Source of the DNA: Zygnema cylindricum
Taxonomy: Eukaryota; Streptophyta; Zygnematophyceae; Zygnematales; Zygnemataceae
Reading direction: 5' to 3'
NCBI GenBank assembly: GCA_037447655.1
Contig: JBBHKE010001425.1
Coordinates: forward strand, 15,481 to 54,011
Length of the DNA stretch: 38,531 nucleotides
Shown here: positions 11,101 through 21,610 of the stretch, in pieces
Position numbering within the stretch: the first letter of the stretch is position 1
How the letters are laid out: the number at the start of each line of letters is the position of its first letter
Made by a program: the position numbers and the translations under genes
The notes under the pieces: model-generated
What the model saw: the letters and a program-made list of their open reading frames with translations, nothing else
The model's database searches: none
What the model was told of the DNA's origin: nothing

Positions 11101-14100
11101 TCGCATAGGCAATGACTATTTCATATGTTATATAACGGGTTCCTTAGTGTTTAAATCTTATTTTGTTTCAGACAAAGATGAATCTTTTGTATTCTGGTAC
11201 TGGTAAACCACTTTGTGGATGTGGTTTAGCAAAAACCGTAACTTTGATGCGTATAAAGATTTGCCCATTGCTGAGATTTCTTGCATACGTGAGTTGTCGC
11301 AAGGTGTAGATGATTCCAAAAAGTAGGAGTCCGAATAAACTACATTGTGTAAACAGTCGCACTGACTCTCCTTTAATACGAATACAAATTTGAAATCAAA
11401 ATTTCGTGTGTTTTATTGTAGATTCAAGACGATTATTGAATTGGTGTCGATCTGCTGAGGCGTCATAAGGGAGAAAAGTAGCGAGATAAGGTAATAGCTC
11501 GCCTTAAGTCAACAGCAAACAAGCCGCAAAGTCTTGATCGTGAAAAATGAAGATCATGTAGGAATAAATAGGTAGGGACTGACCTTCCCTGTCGTGTATT
11601 TTAACATATCACCAAACAAAATTTTGGTTACTCCTCTGGCAAATGTCCGTACTGCAATCCATCCCAGCAACCACATTTCACCCTTTAGTATTTATTCTTG
11701 AAAAATACTTTATTTGGACTCCGGCTCTTGTCAAGCTGTCACATGCACTTATCACTCATGGTTATAGCCGACTTATCCCCTAGCTTTCGATGCTAACTTC
11801 AAGCTTGCATTACTTAAAACTCTAAAAGCCAACCTGTTTTGGCAAATCACCCATACTCATTCCTAATCACCCTCTCTCCCTGTTCCCACCCTCCTTCCTC
11901 TCCCTCCCTCCTCCCTCTCCACTGCCCTCTCTCCCTGTGTGTTGAATGTGGGCTCGCTTACTCCAACTGTTTGAGCCAAACACAAATGTCATGTTGGCAA
12001 AAATGGGCTCATTAGCAGGTCGTTTCAAAGCGTTCGCCAAACTCCCGGCCAATTCTGTGCCATCCGGAGATCCCAAAGAGGGAGGAAGATGTCAGAGAAA
12101 ACATTTGGGGAGAACAATGGAGATTGATTTCAGGTGAAATAAGAGTACAAGATGGAGCAATAGGCGCTAGAAGGTTGGAGATAGTTTTGGGTGAGGGGGG
12201 AAGGGGAGGGGGAAGGGGAGGGGGAAGGGAAGGGGGAGAGGGAGAAGGTTCTGGCGGTTTATATGGATGGTGACGCTAAGGCATACAACCAAAGTCAAAA
12301 ACGGTAGACGAACGCTAATGCTAATCGAGTGATTGGCATCACAACATGGTGAAATTGTATCCATTCGCATGTTTCTAGGGCGATTTCGCGGATGTGTAAA
12401 GACTCTACCGTCCACGAGATTCTTGTAAATCGATCTGTGTGAGCTACTTTGTGTGAGAAACTTTTGTTAGAATCTACTATAGACGTATTAACACTGCAAG
12501 TTTAGTTTCCAGATGTGCAAATAACAGTAACTATTATCAACAATTCGGTTAAATGATGTGGAAAAAGTACCTGCAAGAGGCCCAACTCGCTCAATAAAAT
12601 GACCGGGATTGCTGTCGTGAGGTGAGGCCATGCCCTGGTCGTACTGCCAGATGGCCATATCCTGGGAGACAAAAAACTTCTTAATTTTCTTAAGGGTACT
12701 AATTTTGGGTTTTGGAGGCAGTTTTTCTGCATCTCGACATCAACACAACATATCCTTGCCCCAGATTCCGATTTTATTGGATTGACCCCTTGCACGACTT
12801 CTGAGGTGTCGGAAAAAGTGAAAGCAATTACTCCATTTTTTTTTTACAATGTATAATGGTCCTCTGGTAATCACACCTTAGCTACAAAATGAATATGGAG
12901 GTAAATATTTATCCTTAACAAGCCAATATTTAATTGCAGGAATGTTAATCCTACCTCAAAAGAGGAATTGTCTGGTGGAACAGAGAGTTTTGCAAAGCCT
13001 CGCGAGGAAAGAAATTCCCCCATCTTGAAGCGCATTCTAGAGACCTCACGGATGGGTTCCACACTGCAGTGGATAAATTCCGAAACAAAAATAATTATCT
13101 CTCAAGGTGTTGATTATTGGATAAGTATTGACTTAAACCAGCAGTGATGTTCATGAAACTGCCGCATAGGCATGGGAAATCCAATGCCATGGTGATTTAC
13201 ATGGAAAAGCTCTACTTTTTCCAATCATACTCAGCAAATTTAACACACTTCTGATCTAAAAGCAGGGTGTTTTAACTCAGCAATTTATGATTTATTTTAA
13301 AACAATTCCATTCCTAACTGATTTTGAGGGATTTATCGAGTTCCTACTTGTACCGCTGAGCCCATCCACACGCGTCGTTTAGCTGCAAAAGCCTGACCCG
13401 ACTCAAACCCTTCGACAAGTCAGATACTCTTTTTTTTCTTTCTTCTTCATATAAGATATTCACACTTCCTAAGACAACTACACAGCTAATTGTTATTAGT
13501 GTTAAAAAAAAAATCGCCATCTTTCCTTTATGCACACTTGTCCGATTGTCAATCCGATGGTTGCTATTGGAAGGCAAGATTCTCATCTTCCTATTGGCGG
13601 TCTCCGGTTGACAATCCGATAGTTGTGCACAGAGAAAAGATGTTTGAGTGGCGAAAAAAACGAAACTTTAACACTAACAACGATTTGCGGTTTACTTGTT
13701 CTAAACAAGATTCATGTGCTATTTCTTTTACTAAACTATTTACTGGTTTTGCGAGCTACTATCACACTCAAAATCGATTTCTTTTATTGACAGTTAGTGA
13801 AGGTCTGGATGAGCAACAAGCATTTTCCTCACCTTGAAAGGTCATACTTCTTTGGAGAATACCAATATCCCCCAAAACCACCATCTTCCCTATCGTACGA
13901 AAAATGGCACACGTCCTTCACCACCAACATGCATGAGAAGCTTGTTTTGTCCGAAAGGAGGGTTGTTCCGGGAATTCCCTGTACATGGTCCCTTAAATAA
14001 TCAGCTTTTAGTTTTCCTTCCTGGGGACAAATTCTAGAGGTATTTGACATATTATTTTTCTACCAATGATTATAGTTTATCTTCAGAAATAAGACACACC

Positions 14101-15333
14101 TCGAGGTTGTCAGTCGTTGTCCAATTGCGATCCCGTTTGATAAAATCGACCCACCATTCGTCTGAATTGGCTTCCCAGCCTGCATAATGATTACCATTTT
14201 GCTGTTTTCTTTCGGATATCTGCAAATAAGTCATAGCAGGCCGACCATTTGTTTACAATTTTGCCTTCTTGCTTTGTTTCTATTCAACATTGGCAACACT
14301 TTCTTGAACTTAAAAACCACACAAGTTTCACTTCCGCTCACAACACAACTACTGCTTCCACAAATACAACGTTTCACAAATTGATTAAACACTTTTTCTT
14401 GAAACTAAGCTAACATCGTTTACTATTAATGCTCCTTCCTCCCTCTCCCTCTCCCTCTCCCTCTCCTTATTTGTAGTGAGACGAGCCCAAGCAGTGCCGC
14501 CCACCTCTCGCAGCTTGGCTTCCGCGTGCGCCACTCTCTCTCTCTCCTGCGCCATCGCGGCCTTCAGGTACGCCAGCTGCTCGTACCGCACGGCCAGCGC
14601 CAGCCTGTCCGACTGCACGCAGTTCCATGCAGCGCAACGGAACTGAGAACGGAAACTGGAACAGAAGGCAGCAGGGACAGCAGGCTGCCTTGGCTTGCCG
14701 TACACATGCGCCGGGTGAGTAGGTCTCTTATCCGGCAAATTATGCACGGCTTAATTATAGGACTTCTAGCAAAGAAAGAAACGAAATTGACTTTTTTTTT
14801 TTTCAATTTTCCTTTTCTTCTTGTTTTGGTTATTTTTTGTTTTCCTGAGTTTTCTTTTTTTTGGTTCTTTTATCGTGCCAATTCTGTCGACTTCGTGTCG
14901 ATTTTTGGTATCAATATGATTACAAAACTTTGTGTTTAGAAAAGTTCTCTTGAAACTTACTTGAGAAACATTTCCTGGAAAAAGATCCACGACCCGGAGT
15001 CCAAACAATTTGGAATTAAATTCTTTGAGTCGAAGACCTCCCTTTTCCTGCCAAAGAGAAAAAAAAATAAATTCTATGCACAGATTTTTGAATTCGCCAG
15101 ATTCGGTTGCAGAAAAAAAAAAAAAAAAAAAGGGGGCAAAATTACATAGGCGGAAAACTAAACTTTCTTCTTTTCAATATATTCACCTGCTCTGAGTTGC
15201 CACGTGTCCGAAATTGACTGCTGAAACGTGCATCTGCTTTGTCCAATGATGAAATGACAGCTGTTAGCCACAAAATAGTCGAATAAATATTTAAATGTCT
15301 CCAAAGGTGCTGATTGGTTCGGGTCTCCGCCAT
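8176..15333 (-). CDS. GT61-family (EOGT/DUF563-like) glycosyltransferase, at least 17 exons
   Basis: Exons read on minus: 15333-15187 (ATG in a GCCATGG context, signal-peptide-like), 15047-14961, 14642-14505 (coiled coil), 14219-14100, 14020-13833, 13392-13348, 13063-12955, 12661-12571, about 12090-11962, 11651-11584, 11339-11289, about 10229-9992, 9597 or 9582 to 9501, 9445-9314, 9053-8975, 8747-8531, 8407-8176 (stop TAA). Most junctions agree in phase and total about 720 residues. The C-terminal third carries GT61 hallmarks: VTWLWRSSSRLIVN, FGMHGASFSNEIFLPSGS and ALELLPW..TYQFYESIG, then a Cys-rich end with TRVNLRELETKL. GT61 enzymes transfer sugars such as xylose or O-GlcNAc to glycoproteins or glycans in the ER/Golgi; the substrate here is unknown. 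The long N-terminal half is unrecognised. Open problems are a GT-AC intron (12091-12570), a phase conflict at 9446-9500 and a possibly missing exon between 11289 and 10229. Confidence 0.75.
9586..9764. mobile_element. TA-flanked MITE at a splice acceptor of the GT61 gene
   Basis: The 179-bp element begins CACCGTCAATCGCTGTTAG. Its right end, read on the other strand, begins CACCGTGAATCACTATTAG. TA dinucleotides flank both sides (9584-9585 and 9765-9766). No coding capacity. It abuts or overlaps the 5' end of the exon at 9501-9597. Confidence 0.75.
11867..11940. repeat. Polypyrimidine tract in a GT61 intron
   Basis: A nearly pure C/T run (CTCCCT-like) on plus, in the intron after the exon at 11962-12090. 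It is purine-rich on the gene's own strand. Confidence 0.8.
12188..12247. repeat. G-run purine tract in a GT61 intron
   Basis: Repeated GGGGA/GGGGGA units on plus. Several runs of four or more G could form a G-quadruplex. It lies within the intron that has an apparently non-canonical acceptor (12091-12570). Confidence 0.8.
13481..13692. mobile_element. TA-flanked MITE in a GT61 intron
   Basis: About 212 bp. The left end CACAGCTAATTGTTATTAGT pairs with the right end read in reverse (AACCGCAAATCGTTGTTAGT). Both continue GTTAAA, with about five mismatches in 26. TA flanks both ends. It belongs to the same family as the elements at 9586, 16215 and 16734. The hydrophobic open frame at 13586-13344 starts inside this element and is therefore not a separate gene start. 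Confidence 0.6.
14428..14466. repeat. (CTCCCT)n microsatellite
   Basis: Short hexanucleotide array in the intron after the coiled-coil exon of the GT61-like gene. On minus it reads GAGAGG and gives a spurious Arg/Glu repeat. Confidence 0.85.
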
Positions 15334-16212
15334 GGCTAGAAGGTTGAATGCTGTGATCTTTTTTTCCGTATAGGTTTCAGAAGGTTGAGGCTTTCTAAAT
15401 TAATATGTGAGCCGGTTCAAGACGACAAAAAACGACAAAAAATTGGCGGGAATTCTGGAAAAGAACGAAAGGAGACATTCCAGGTAGTGAGTTCCACGTG
15501 TAAAGACTTTTTTCTTCTGAATGGCAGTTGACAACTGACAGGATTCTCACAATCTGTACGGAAAATTAAGGGCGTATCTGCAATTGAGCCCGGAATATCA
15601 TCGTGGATTTGCTAATGTCACTACACGTGTGGAATTTCAAATTCCGTCAACGATTCAGTGCGGGATCCAACAAAGCAACCAGGTAAATTTCCGCAGGGTT
15701 TGTGGATTCCGCATTGAATTAACGCGCATTTTATTCATAAACAAGAGTTAAGATACGGAATTTTGTTTTCTTCTGGAACTAAAAATGCCTCCTAGGTAAA
15801 CGACAAGGATAAAAACTGCTACCGCTCATCCTTATACAATTGAGAGTTCACCAGGTGGCCGTAAAGTCAATCTTTCTGTTGCAATTCTGTACGGTCACAG
15901 GGTCGAACAAATAGCAATGCTAACCAATAACAACCAAACAGGATCCAATGACCCAAGGTATCTGCAATATGTCTGATTTGTAGATGGTTGTCGGGACTCG
16001 GAGTACCGTACCGTAGAAACGGGCGTGTGATTATGTAAAAGTGAACACGTTTGACCGATTTGAAATACTGTACGGTCACGCGGCCTTTGCGGGCAGTTGG
16101 AGTACGGTATCGAACACAAACGTACGGCGACATAGCACTCGGCCTCGTTTGGGCCCAAACTGTTTCAAACCGAACTACACCTCTTTCTTGGCGTTAGGTT
16201 TCGCAAATTCAC
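15334..16212. promoter_or_regulatory. Upstream region of the GT61-like gene
   Basis: No gene is seen. The stretch has scattered TACGGTA/GTACCGTA words but no clear core promoter element. By position it should contain the 5' UTR and promoter of the minus-strand gene starting at 15333. Confidence 0.35.
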
Positions 16213-16214
16213 TA

Positions 16215-16731
16215 CACCGCGCATCGTTACTAGTGTCAAAGTTTAAATAGTGTGGAAGTAAATATACCGTCATTGACGCTAATTAAGATTTTTTTTATTT
16301 TTTTTAAAAAGGTGTATTCTAATTTCGGCGTTTATGCTAATTTGGGAACAGCAAAAATAGAATATTCGTTGTATGATTATATACATTAATATATGTATCC
16401 GTACAAAATATTAAAAATCGTACGCCGTCGTGAAATTTAAATATCCGTACATGTAAGACTAGTTTACGTGTCAGAACAATCCCGTTTTTTTAGCGCACTG
16501 TCCTATGCGTGCGCGTCTGATTTAACTCATTTTTTGTAAAATTTTCACTTGAAAAGGTACATTTATGTACGGTCTGNNNNNNNNNNCTAGCTACTGTCGA
16601 GTCGCATGTTTTTGTACGGTACCTTAATTAACGTCAAGGAAAAATTAAAATCATGTATCCTATTTGAGGAAAAAAATCAAAATTTTAAGAACCCAAATTA
16701 GTGTCGTTGACACTAATAACGATGCGCGGTG
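16215..16731. mobile_element. TA-flanked inverted-repeat element (MITE-like) containing an assembly gap
   Basis: The left end CACCGCGCATCGTTACTAGT and the right end read in reverse (CACCGCGCATCGTTATTAGT) continue GTCAA in both, 24 of 25 identical. TA at 16213-16214 and 16732-16733. The length of 517 includes ten N. No coding capacity is visible. The terminal pattern fits Tc1/mariner-type elements, which duplicate TA. Confidence 0.85.
16577..16586. other. Assembly gap (10 N)
   Basis: Ten N bases inside the inverted-repeat element; the true gap size is unknown. Confidence 0.99.
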
Positions 16732-16733
16732 TA

Positions 16734-18134
16734 CACTGCTAATCGTTATTAGTGTAGAAAAAATTAGCGTAAATGCTAATTTAGTGTTAATAACGCTAAT
16801 TTATGATTTTGTGTCAAAAAAATAAAAGCATTAACATTAATTTGGCTCTTAACGAAAATTTGTGTGTCTACTTCGCAGGGTGTACGCTGAGCTGTCATCG
16901 ATCCTATTTCAAGCTCAGGTGTACTATGCTGAAAGCTTTCGCCGAAATACGTACTTGTGCGGTTTGGATATCGTACGAAAGATGTAAAATTACTAAAATT
17001 ACTAAATTAGAGTAAAACCATAGTTGTTCATAGCGTTTAGTGCGAACGATTCAATCGCGACGAAATATACGTAACGAACGCATTGAACGTTTTGAATAAA
17101 TCGTTAAAAATCGTTAATGAATTTTCATCCGTACAATTTCGTACATGTAAACAAACAGAAAATTACATATAGCGCAGTTTGTAAGGTTTCTGGTAAATGA
17201 GGGGTAAGTAGTCATTATTAATTAACTATATGTCACACACTGGATATCTGTTCGACCTCTTTGATCAACTGGTAGCGGGGATAAGTAAAGTTAGCACATA
17301 TTAAAGTGTTGTAGTTTCAGGTTCGAATGTTGCCCATGGAAATATTTTGTCTAAGTCCGTCTGTCTGATCTGACTGACAGCCATGGTAGATTATAGGGAG
17401 GCGGCTTCCTTACAGTTTCGTTTTCAACATTCCATGGCGGCTTCTTTCAAAAAAAATTGAAGAAGACGCCCGTACATTTTTCAAACTTAATGCGCGAAAA
17501 TTGTGTGACATTTCGACGTCTCTTTTCGAAAATGTCCGTACATTTTCGATGAAATGACGTACAGGTTCCGTGATATTTCTATTCAGTTCACTGGACAGAA
17601 AGTATTAATAACTGCGACGTATCTTTTCCTCGAATTCCGTACGTTTCGTAAATGAACGTACATTTTACGAGAAATATTGAACTTTCCCCGTAAACTGCCC
17701 GTTCAGTTTATCGCACAGAAAGTACATCGCGTTTTTTTACAATGTTTTCAAAAGTCACAAATTATGCGTTTCAATCGTAAAAATTGAAAAAATCGCACGA
17801 TTTGAACAACTTACTGTAAAACTAACGCTATTTTATGCTTTATATTTCGTAATGTTCCGCTCTTTCCGGCGGCTAATTGGTGAAATTTAATTTACATGCG
17901 AAGCGCGCTTAATGTTGTAAAATTGAGATGTCACGACGACGCGATGTGTGTAAACGAGCTTCTCGTGCATCACACTAATTTCAACGAACGTAATATAAAA
18001 TGGTTAACACTAAATAAATACTTTCCATATTAGCGTTAATTCTATCTTAATGTAAATAACACTAATTTATGATTTTGGGCCGAAAAAAGCCGCGTCAAAA
18101 TTAGTGTTATTAACACTAATAACCATTAGCAGTG
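16734..18134. mobile_element. Second TA-flanked inverted-repeat element, abutting the first
   Basis: The left end CACTGCTAATCGTTATTAGT matches the right end read in reverse, CACTGCTAATGGTTATTAGT. It shares the TA at 16732-16733 with the preceding element and has TA at 18135-18136. About 1.4 kb, rich in CGTAC words, no recognisable protein. A weak tRNA-like sequence (about 17262-17340) lies inside. Confidence 0.75.
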
Positions 18135-18141
18135 TACAGTA

Positions 18142-18167
18142 CACCGTGAATCGTTATTAGCGTATAG
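18142..18167. repeat. Unpaired terminal repeat of the same family
   Basis: CACCGTGAATCGTTATTAGC directly follows another TA (18140-18141), seven bases beyond the second element. It closely matches the right end of the element at 9586-9764 in inverted orientation. I found no partner further right. Confidence 0.55.
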
Positions 18168-19092
18168 AAATTATTAGTGTGAATAAAGAATTAGTGTCAT
18201 GGATTCTAATTTGTGTATCAATCCCATTTTCAAAAAAATGTTTAATTGTAATTTCTCCATAACGCTGATTTAGGTATACATAGTCCGTCGTCATTACATA
18301 TACGTTAAAATAGGTGGAAGTACAAATCATGACAATCCGTACGAATTCGATTTCTTCTATTGTAAATATCCATTATTCTATTTCGGGTTTGCGGATGTAC
18401 AATAATTACGCCGTTCATAATTATACACTAAAATAGGTACAGATAAAAACCGTCGAAACGTACGGGTTTATGTACTTTCATTTCAGTTCATTCATGAATC
18501 TAATAAGCGAATGATTTGCACGCGGTGAATTGATAACAGTAAAAAAGGTGCGAGGACAACATAGGGCGAAATGTACGTTGTCACGTCATACAGTCGATTT
18601 CATGCATCTAGTTGTTAAACGCAGTTACGTTATAATGCAACTTAACCATACAATATTAATATGTTTATTCAGTTCAAATAAGTTTGTACAATCAACCAAA
18701 CTACAACGGAAGGTATTGTATGTTTACGTTTCATTTCACATAACGTACATTGAACTCTGTGATTGTTTTTAATTTCTTTGTCGTTCGCGGGGTGAACGAA
18801 CGTTGTGTGACGTTAAATAAGGACCCTTAACTTTAATAAGGTGCCGCGTGGGATGCTTTATTACAATTAATGCATTGTAATATTGGGACATAAGTCTAAT
18901 AAGGATGCGTTTACTTAGAGCAAACGTCAAACAAACCTCTTTTTAGTATCACTATTAATTCTAATTGAACGTAAAACGAAAAAAAACCACTTATTAGGAT
19001 ACATGTTAATTTTAATTGGAGGTAATTCAGCGACGAAAGCTGATCATTTTTAAGTGATATTAAATGCTTGACAATATGTGGACCCTTAATAG
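18168..19092. other. No gene recognised
   Basis: AT-rich sequence with frequent GTAC words and TTAGTGT remnants. Small open frames only. Confidence 0.5.
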
Positions 19093-19739
19093 AATTTGGG
19101 GCGCAACCCGGGCAATAACAACAACAATCCCCATAACGCTCAGGTTGAACAAGATGAGGAAAATGAGAGGAACGATGAGGAAAACGCATTTCCGAACGAA
19201 GAAGAGAGTGAGGCGGATATCGAAACGTCGGTAGACCCGGCGGCCATTGTGGAAGGGTTTTTTCCGTCCTCGGCCAATACTAGAGGACGTGTCTCCCACC
19301 CTAAAGTTCAACACGTGTCGACTAAGGCAACTCGGATGCGAGTAATACACAAGATGTTGAAGAACTGTGAAAATAACGACTCAGCTAAACTCATTCCAAG
19401 GACCATAAGGAAGTTTCCCGAGCATTTTACCGGAGTGTACGGTACAAGTAAGCCATTTCAACCAAACGTTCTCCCATTTATTAAATGATTTCGTTTCCTC
19501 CTTCCTTTTGTGCTATTATTCTCATTCACAATGCGTAGTTAAATTTTAATTTTGTTGTGCTTTTAAATTATTTGTACAGTTTCATTCTGGAACGTCCCCT
19601 TTCTCTCTCAAACTACACACTAACTTCTCACTAACTCTCCAATTAGTGTGTGTTTTTCTATGTTGTCGACTAATATGCATTGTTTTTTGCTGTTTTTTAG
19701 TATTATTTTCCAAGTGTCTTACGATTTCTTTATGGCGAC

Positions 19740-20090
19740 AACGTACTAGCGATGACGTGTCTTTGTTTCGGTGTATGCTACGACATCATGTCGTCCCTTC
19801 AATGATGGGTACGACAAAATAATTGAATGGATGAGGATAGCTCGTTAGGTCGAAAGTGCGAATGACGTACGACAGTGGTTCGTCATTTCGACTAAACCAC
19901 CGACGACATCGGTTCAAACAATCCAATGTTGGTATTCTCGAATTGAATTCGCGGACGATGATGTTGTTTCGTCCATTCATTATTGAGAAACTAGAATACA
20001 GTCGAACGCTTGACGACATTGTGTCGTCGCTTGAATGTCGCGTTTTAAATTGTAGGACCAACGGTTCGATTTTCCAACTGTGAACAGTGG
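19740..20090. repeat. Cluster of ACGACA/TGTCGT inverted motifs, left
   Basis: Repeated short inverted words (GACGAC, GTCGTC, ACGACA, TGTCGT) within 350 bases at the left side of the large transposase intron. A similar cluster lies at 21780-21990, and GCGACGA hairpins recur at 24.3-24.9 kb. They could be decayed element ends or protein-binding sites. Confidence 0.4.
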
Positions 20091-20282
20091 AGTACGTTTA
20101 CAGTTGGACAAGCTGAGTAAAGGCCAGAGTAAAAGTGTATGTTTTAGGGTTTTTTTGTCTCCGTCGACTGTGTTTTTGCATTTTTCTTGTTAACCAAAAT
20201 TTGTTTTTCAATGGAGGGCGGCTGACGACCATTTAAGTGACTTTGCTCTGCCTTTCGGTGGCGATATCGTCCACGTCCAACG

Positions 20283-21610
20283 GTGGTCGACATGGGGGAT
20301 CATATACCTATAGGGGATAACTTAGAAATGGAAAGGGATGCAACTGGAGGAGTGTTGGGGAATAGGGTGGAACCGGAAACGAGTGGTAGGGAAAGGGCTA
20401 GAATGAAGTTGGTTTTGAGGGAGGGGGAGGAATCGGGTGCTGAAATAAATGAGATGGAGGCAACAGATGCGGTGGTGAGGGAAGGGGCGGGTACGGAGAG
20501 GGTAGTAAGGGGAAGTGTGTCGGAGGGGGAGTTACCGAATAAAGGGATTAGAGCGGACGAAGAAGGTGTCCGCGAAGTAGAAGAGGGTAAGGAGGTAGAT
20601 GAAGAATATGAACCCTCGGGAACTGCGTCGGAAGAGCCTATAGAGGAAGGGGAAGAGCCTACGGAAGAGGAGGAAGAACAGAAAGAAACCGAATCGTCGG
20701 ACATTTCGGTCATGAAATACAACGATGATCCCGCAACCTCGGACCGAAAATCTTCGGAGAGCTCGGAGAGACGCATGGAGGAAGAATATGGAGACGAAGA
20801 CAAGGTTATCGCTTTTCCACCATCACCGAATCGTGATAGAGCTCTCGTGGCGGTACAAAGACCTCAAATTCCGACCGAGCGTGATGTGGAATATGAGAGG
20901 AAGAACCCGATTGGTTTTTCCCGCCTCCGGTCGGAGATGAGGCCATGGATGGCTTTCGACCAACGGCTGCCCATTTCATCTCGGTCGAGGATTGGCCGAA
21001 CTATTGGCGTTACGGGGAGGCTCGGCCTATTGACCGGTGGTTGAACCTCGTCCTTGAAATTCTTGACATCCCTTCGGATGTCCCCGCCCACCCAACATGA
21101 TTGTACGTCGCATCATACAACTATGCGTCAAAATTCCCATACATTAGGCATTTTTAGCCTAATGATGAACGTTTCACATGGATTGTACGTTGACCGATTG
21201 GATTCGAAATAGATGTCCTGGAATTAATCCGACATTATCACCCTCGGGACCCACGGTTATTTACCATTCTACGTCGTGCAATTCGTACTCCGGAGTTAAA
21301 CGATTTTTTAGATGCTCGAAGTGCGATCTTACAACGCTTCCGAAATGTGCTAGTGAGGCGTACGTATCTTTGGGAAATTCCGAGGGTCCCACATGTTGAT
21401 GAGCCCCCTCCACCATCGGAAGTAGAACGATTGAGGAATCAAGTTCAAAATCTCAATCGCCGTTTGGAGGCTCAAGAAATAGCGATGATAACGGTTCGTC
21501 GCTTAATTAATAATCTAACTCAGGAGCTTATTGGCATTAGGCGACGATTATGGGAGATGACGAGGGTCAATTTCGTGGCCTTCATTCGAAGGAGAGGTAT
21601 CCCGATTTAG
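20283..21610 (+). pseudogene. Unknown acidic/coiled-coil protein gene inside a transposase intron, broken
   Basis: The frame opens at ATG 20283 with about 200 residues very rich in Glu, Gly and Ser (EEPTEEEEEQKETESSD). It shifts by one near 20900 into a second frame that stays coding-like to 21610, apart from stops at 21098 (TGA), about 21156 (TAG) and 21191 (TGA). The second frame has DWPNYWRYGEARPIDRWLN, a folded-looking middle (FEIDVLELIRHYHPRDPRLF) and a C-terminal coiled coil (VERLRNQVQNLNRRLEAQEI). Whole length is about 440 residues. I recognise no family. It lies in the 2.6-kb first intron of the transposase, same orientation, so it may be an accessory protein of the element or part of another element inserted there. 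Confidence 0.55.

Noticed and set aside
13344-13586. Minus-strand frame with a hydrophobic start, looking like a separate type II membrane protein
   Set aside because: Its first part lies inside the MITE at 13481-13692, and the last 15 residues are an internal exon that joins in phase to exons on both sides.
14385-14505. Arg/Glu repeat protein segment on minus
   Set aside because: It is the translation of the (CTCCCT)n microsatellite in an intron after a GTGGGC donor.
17262-17340. tRNA gene (GGTTCGAAT preceded by an A-box-like word)
   Set aside because: The T and acceptor stems do not pair and the B box departs from GGTTCGANTCC. At most a degenerate tRNA-derived sequence inside an inverted-repeat element.
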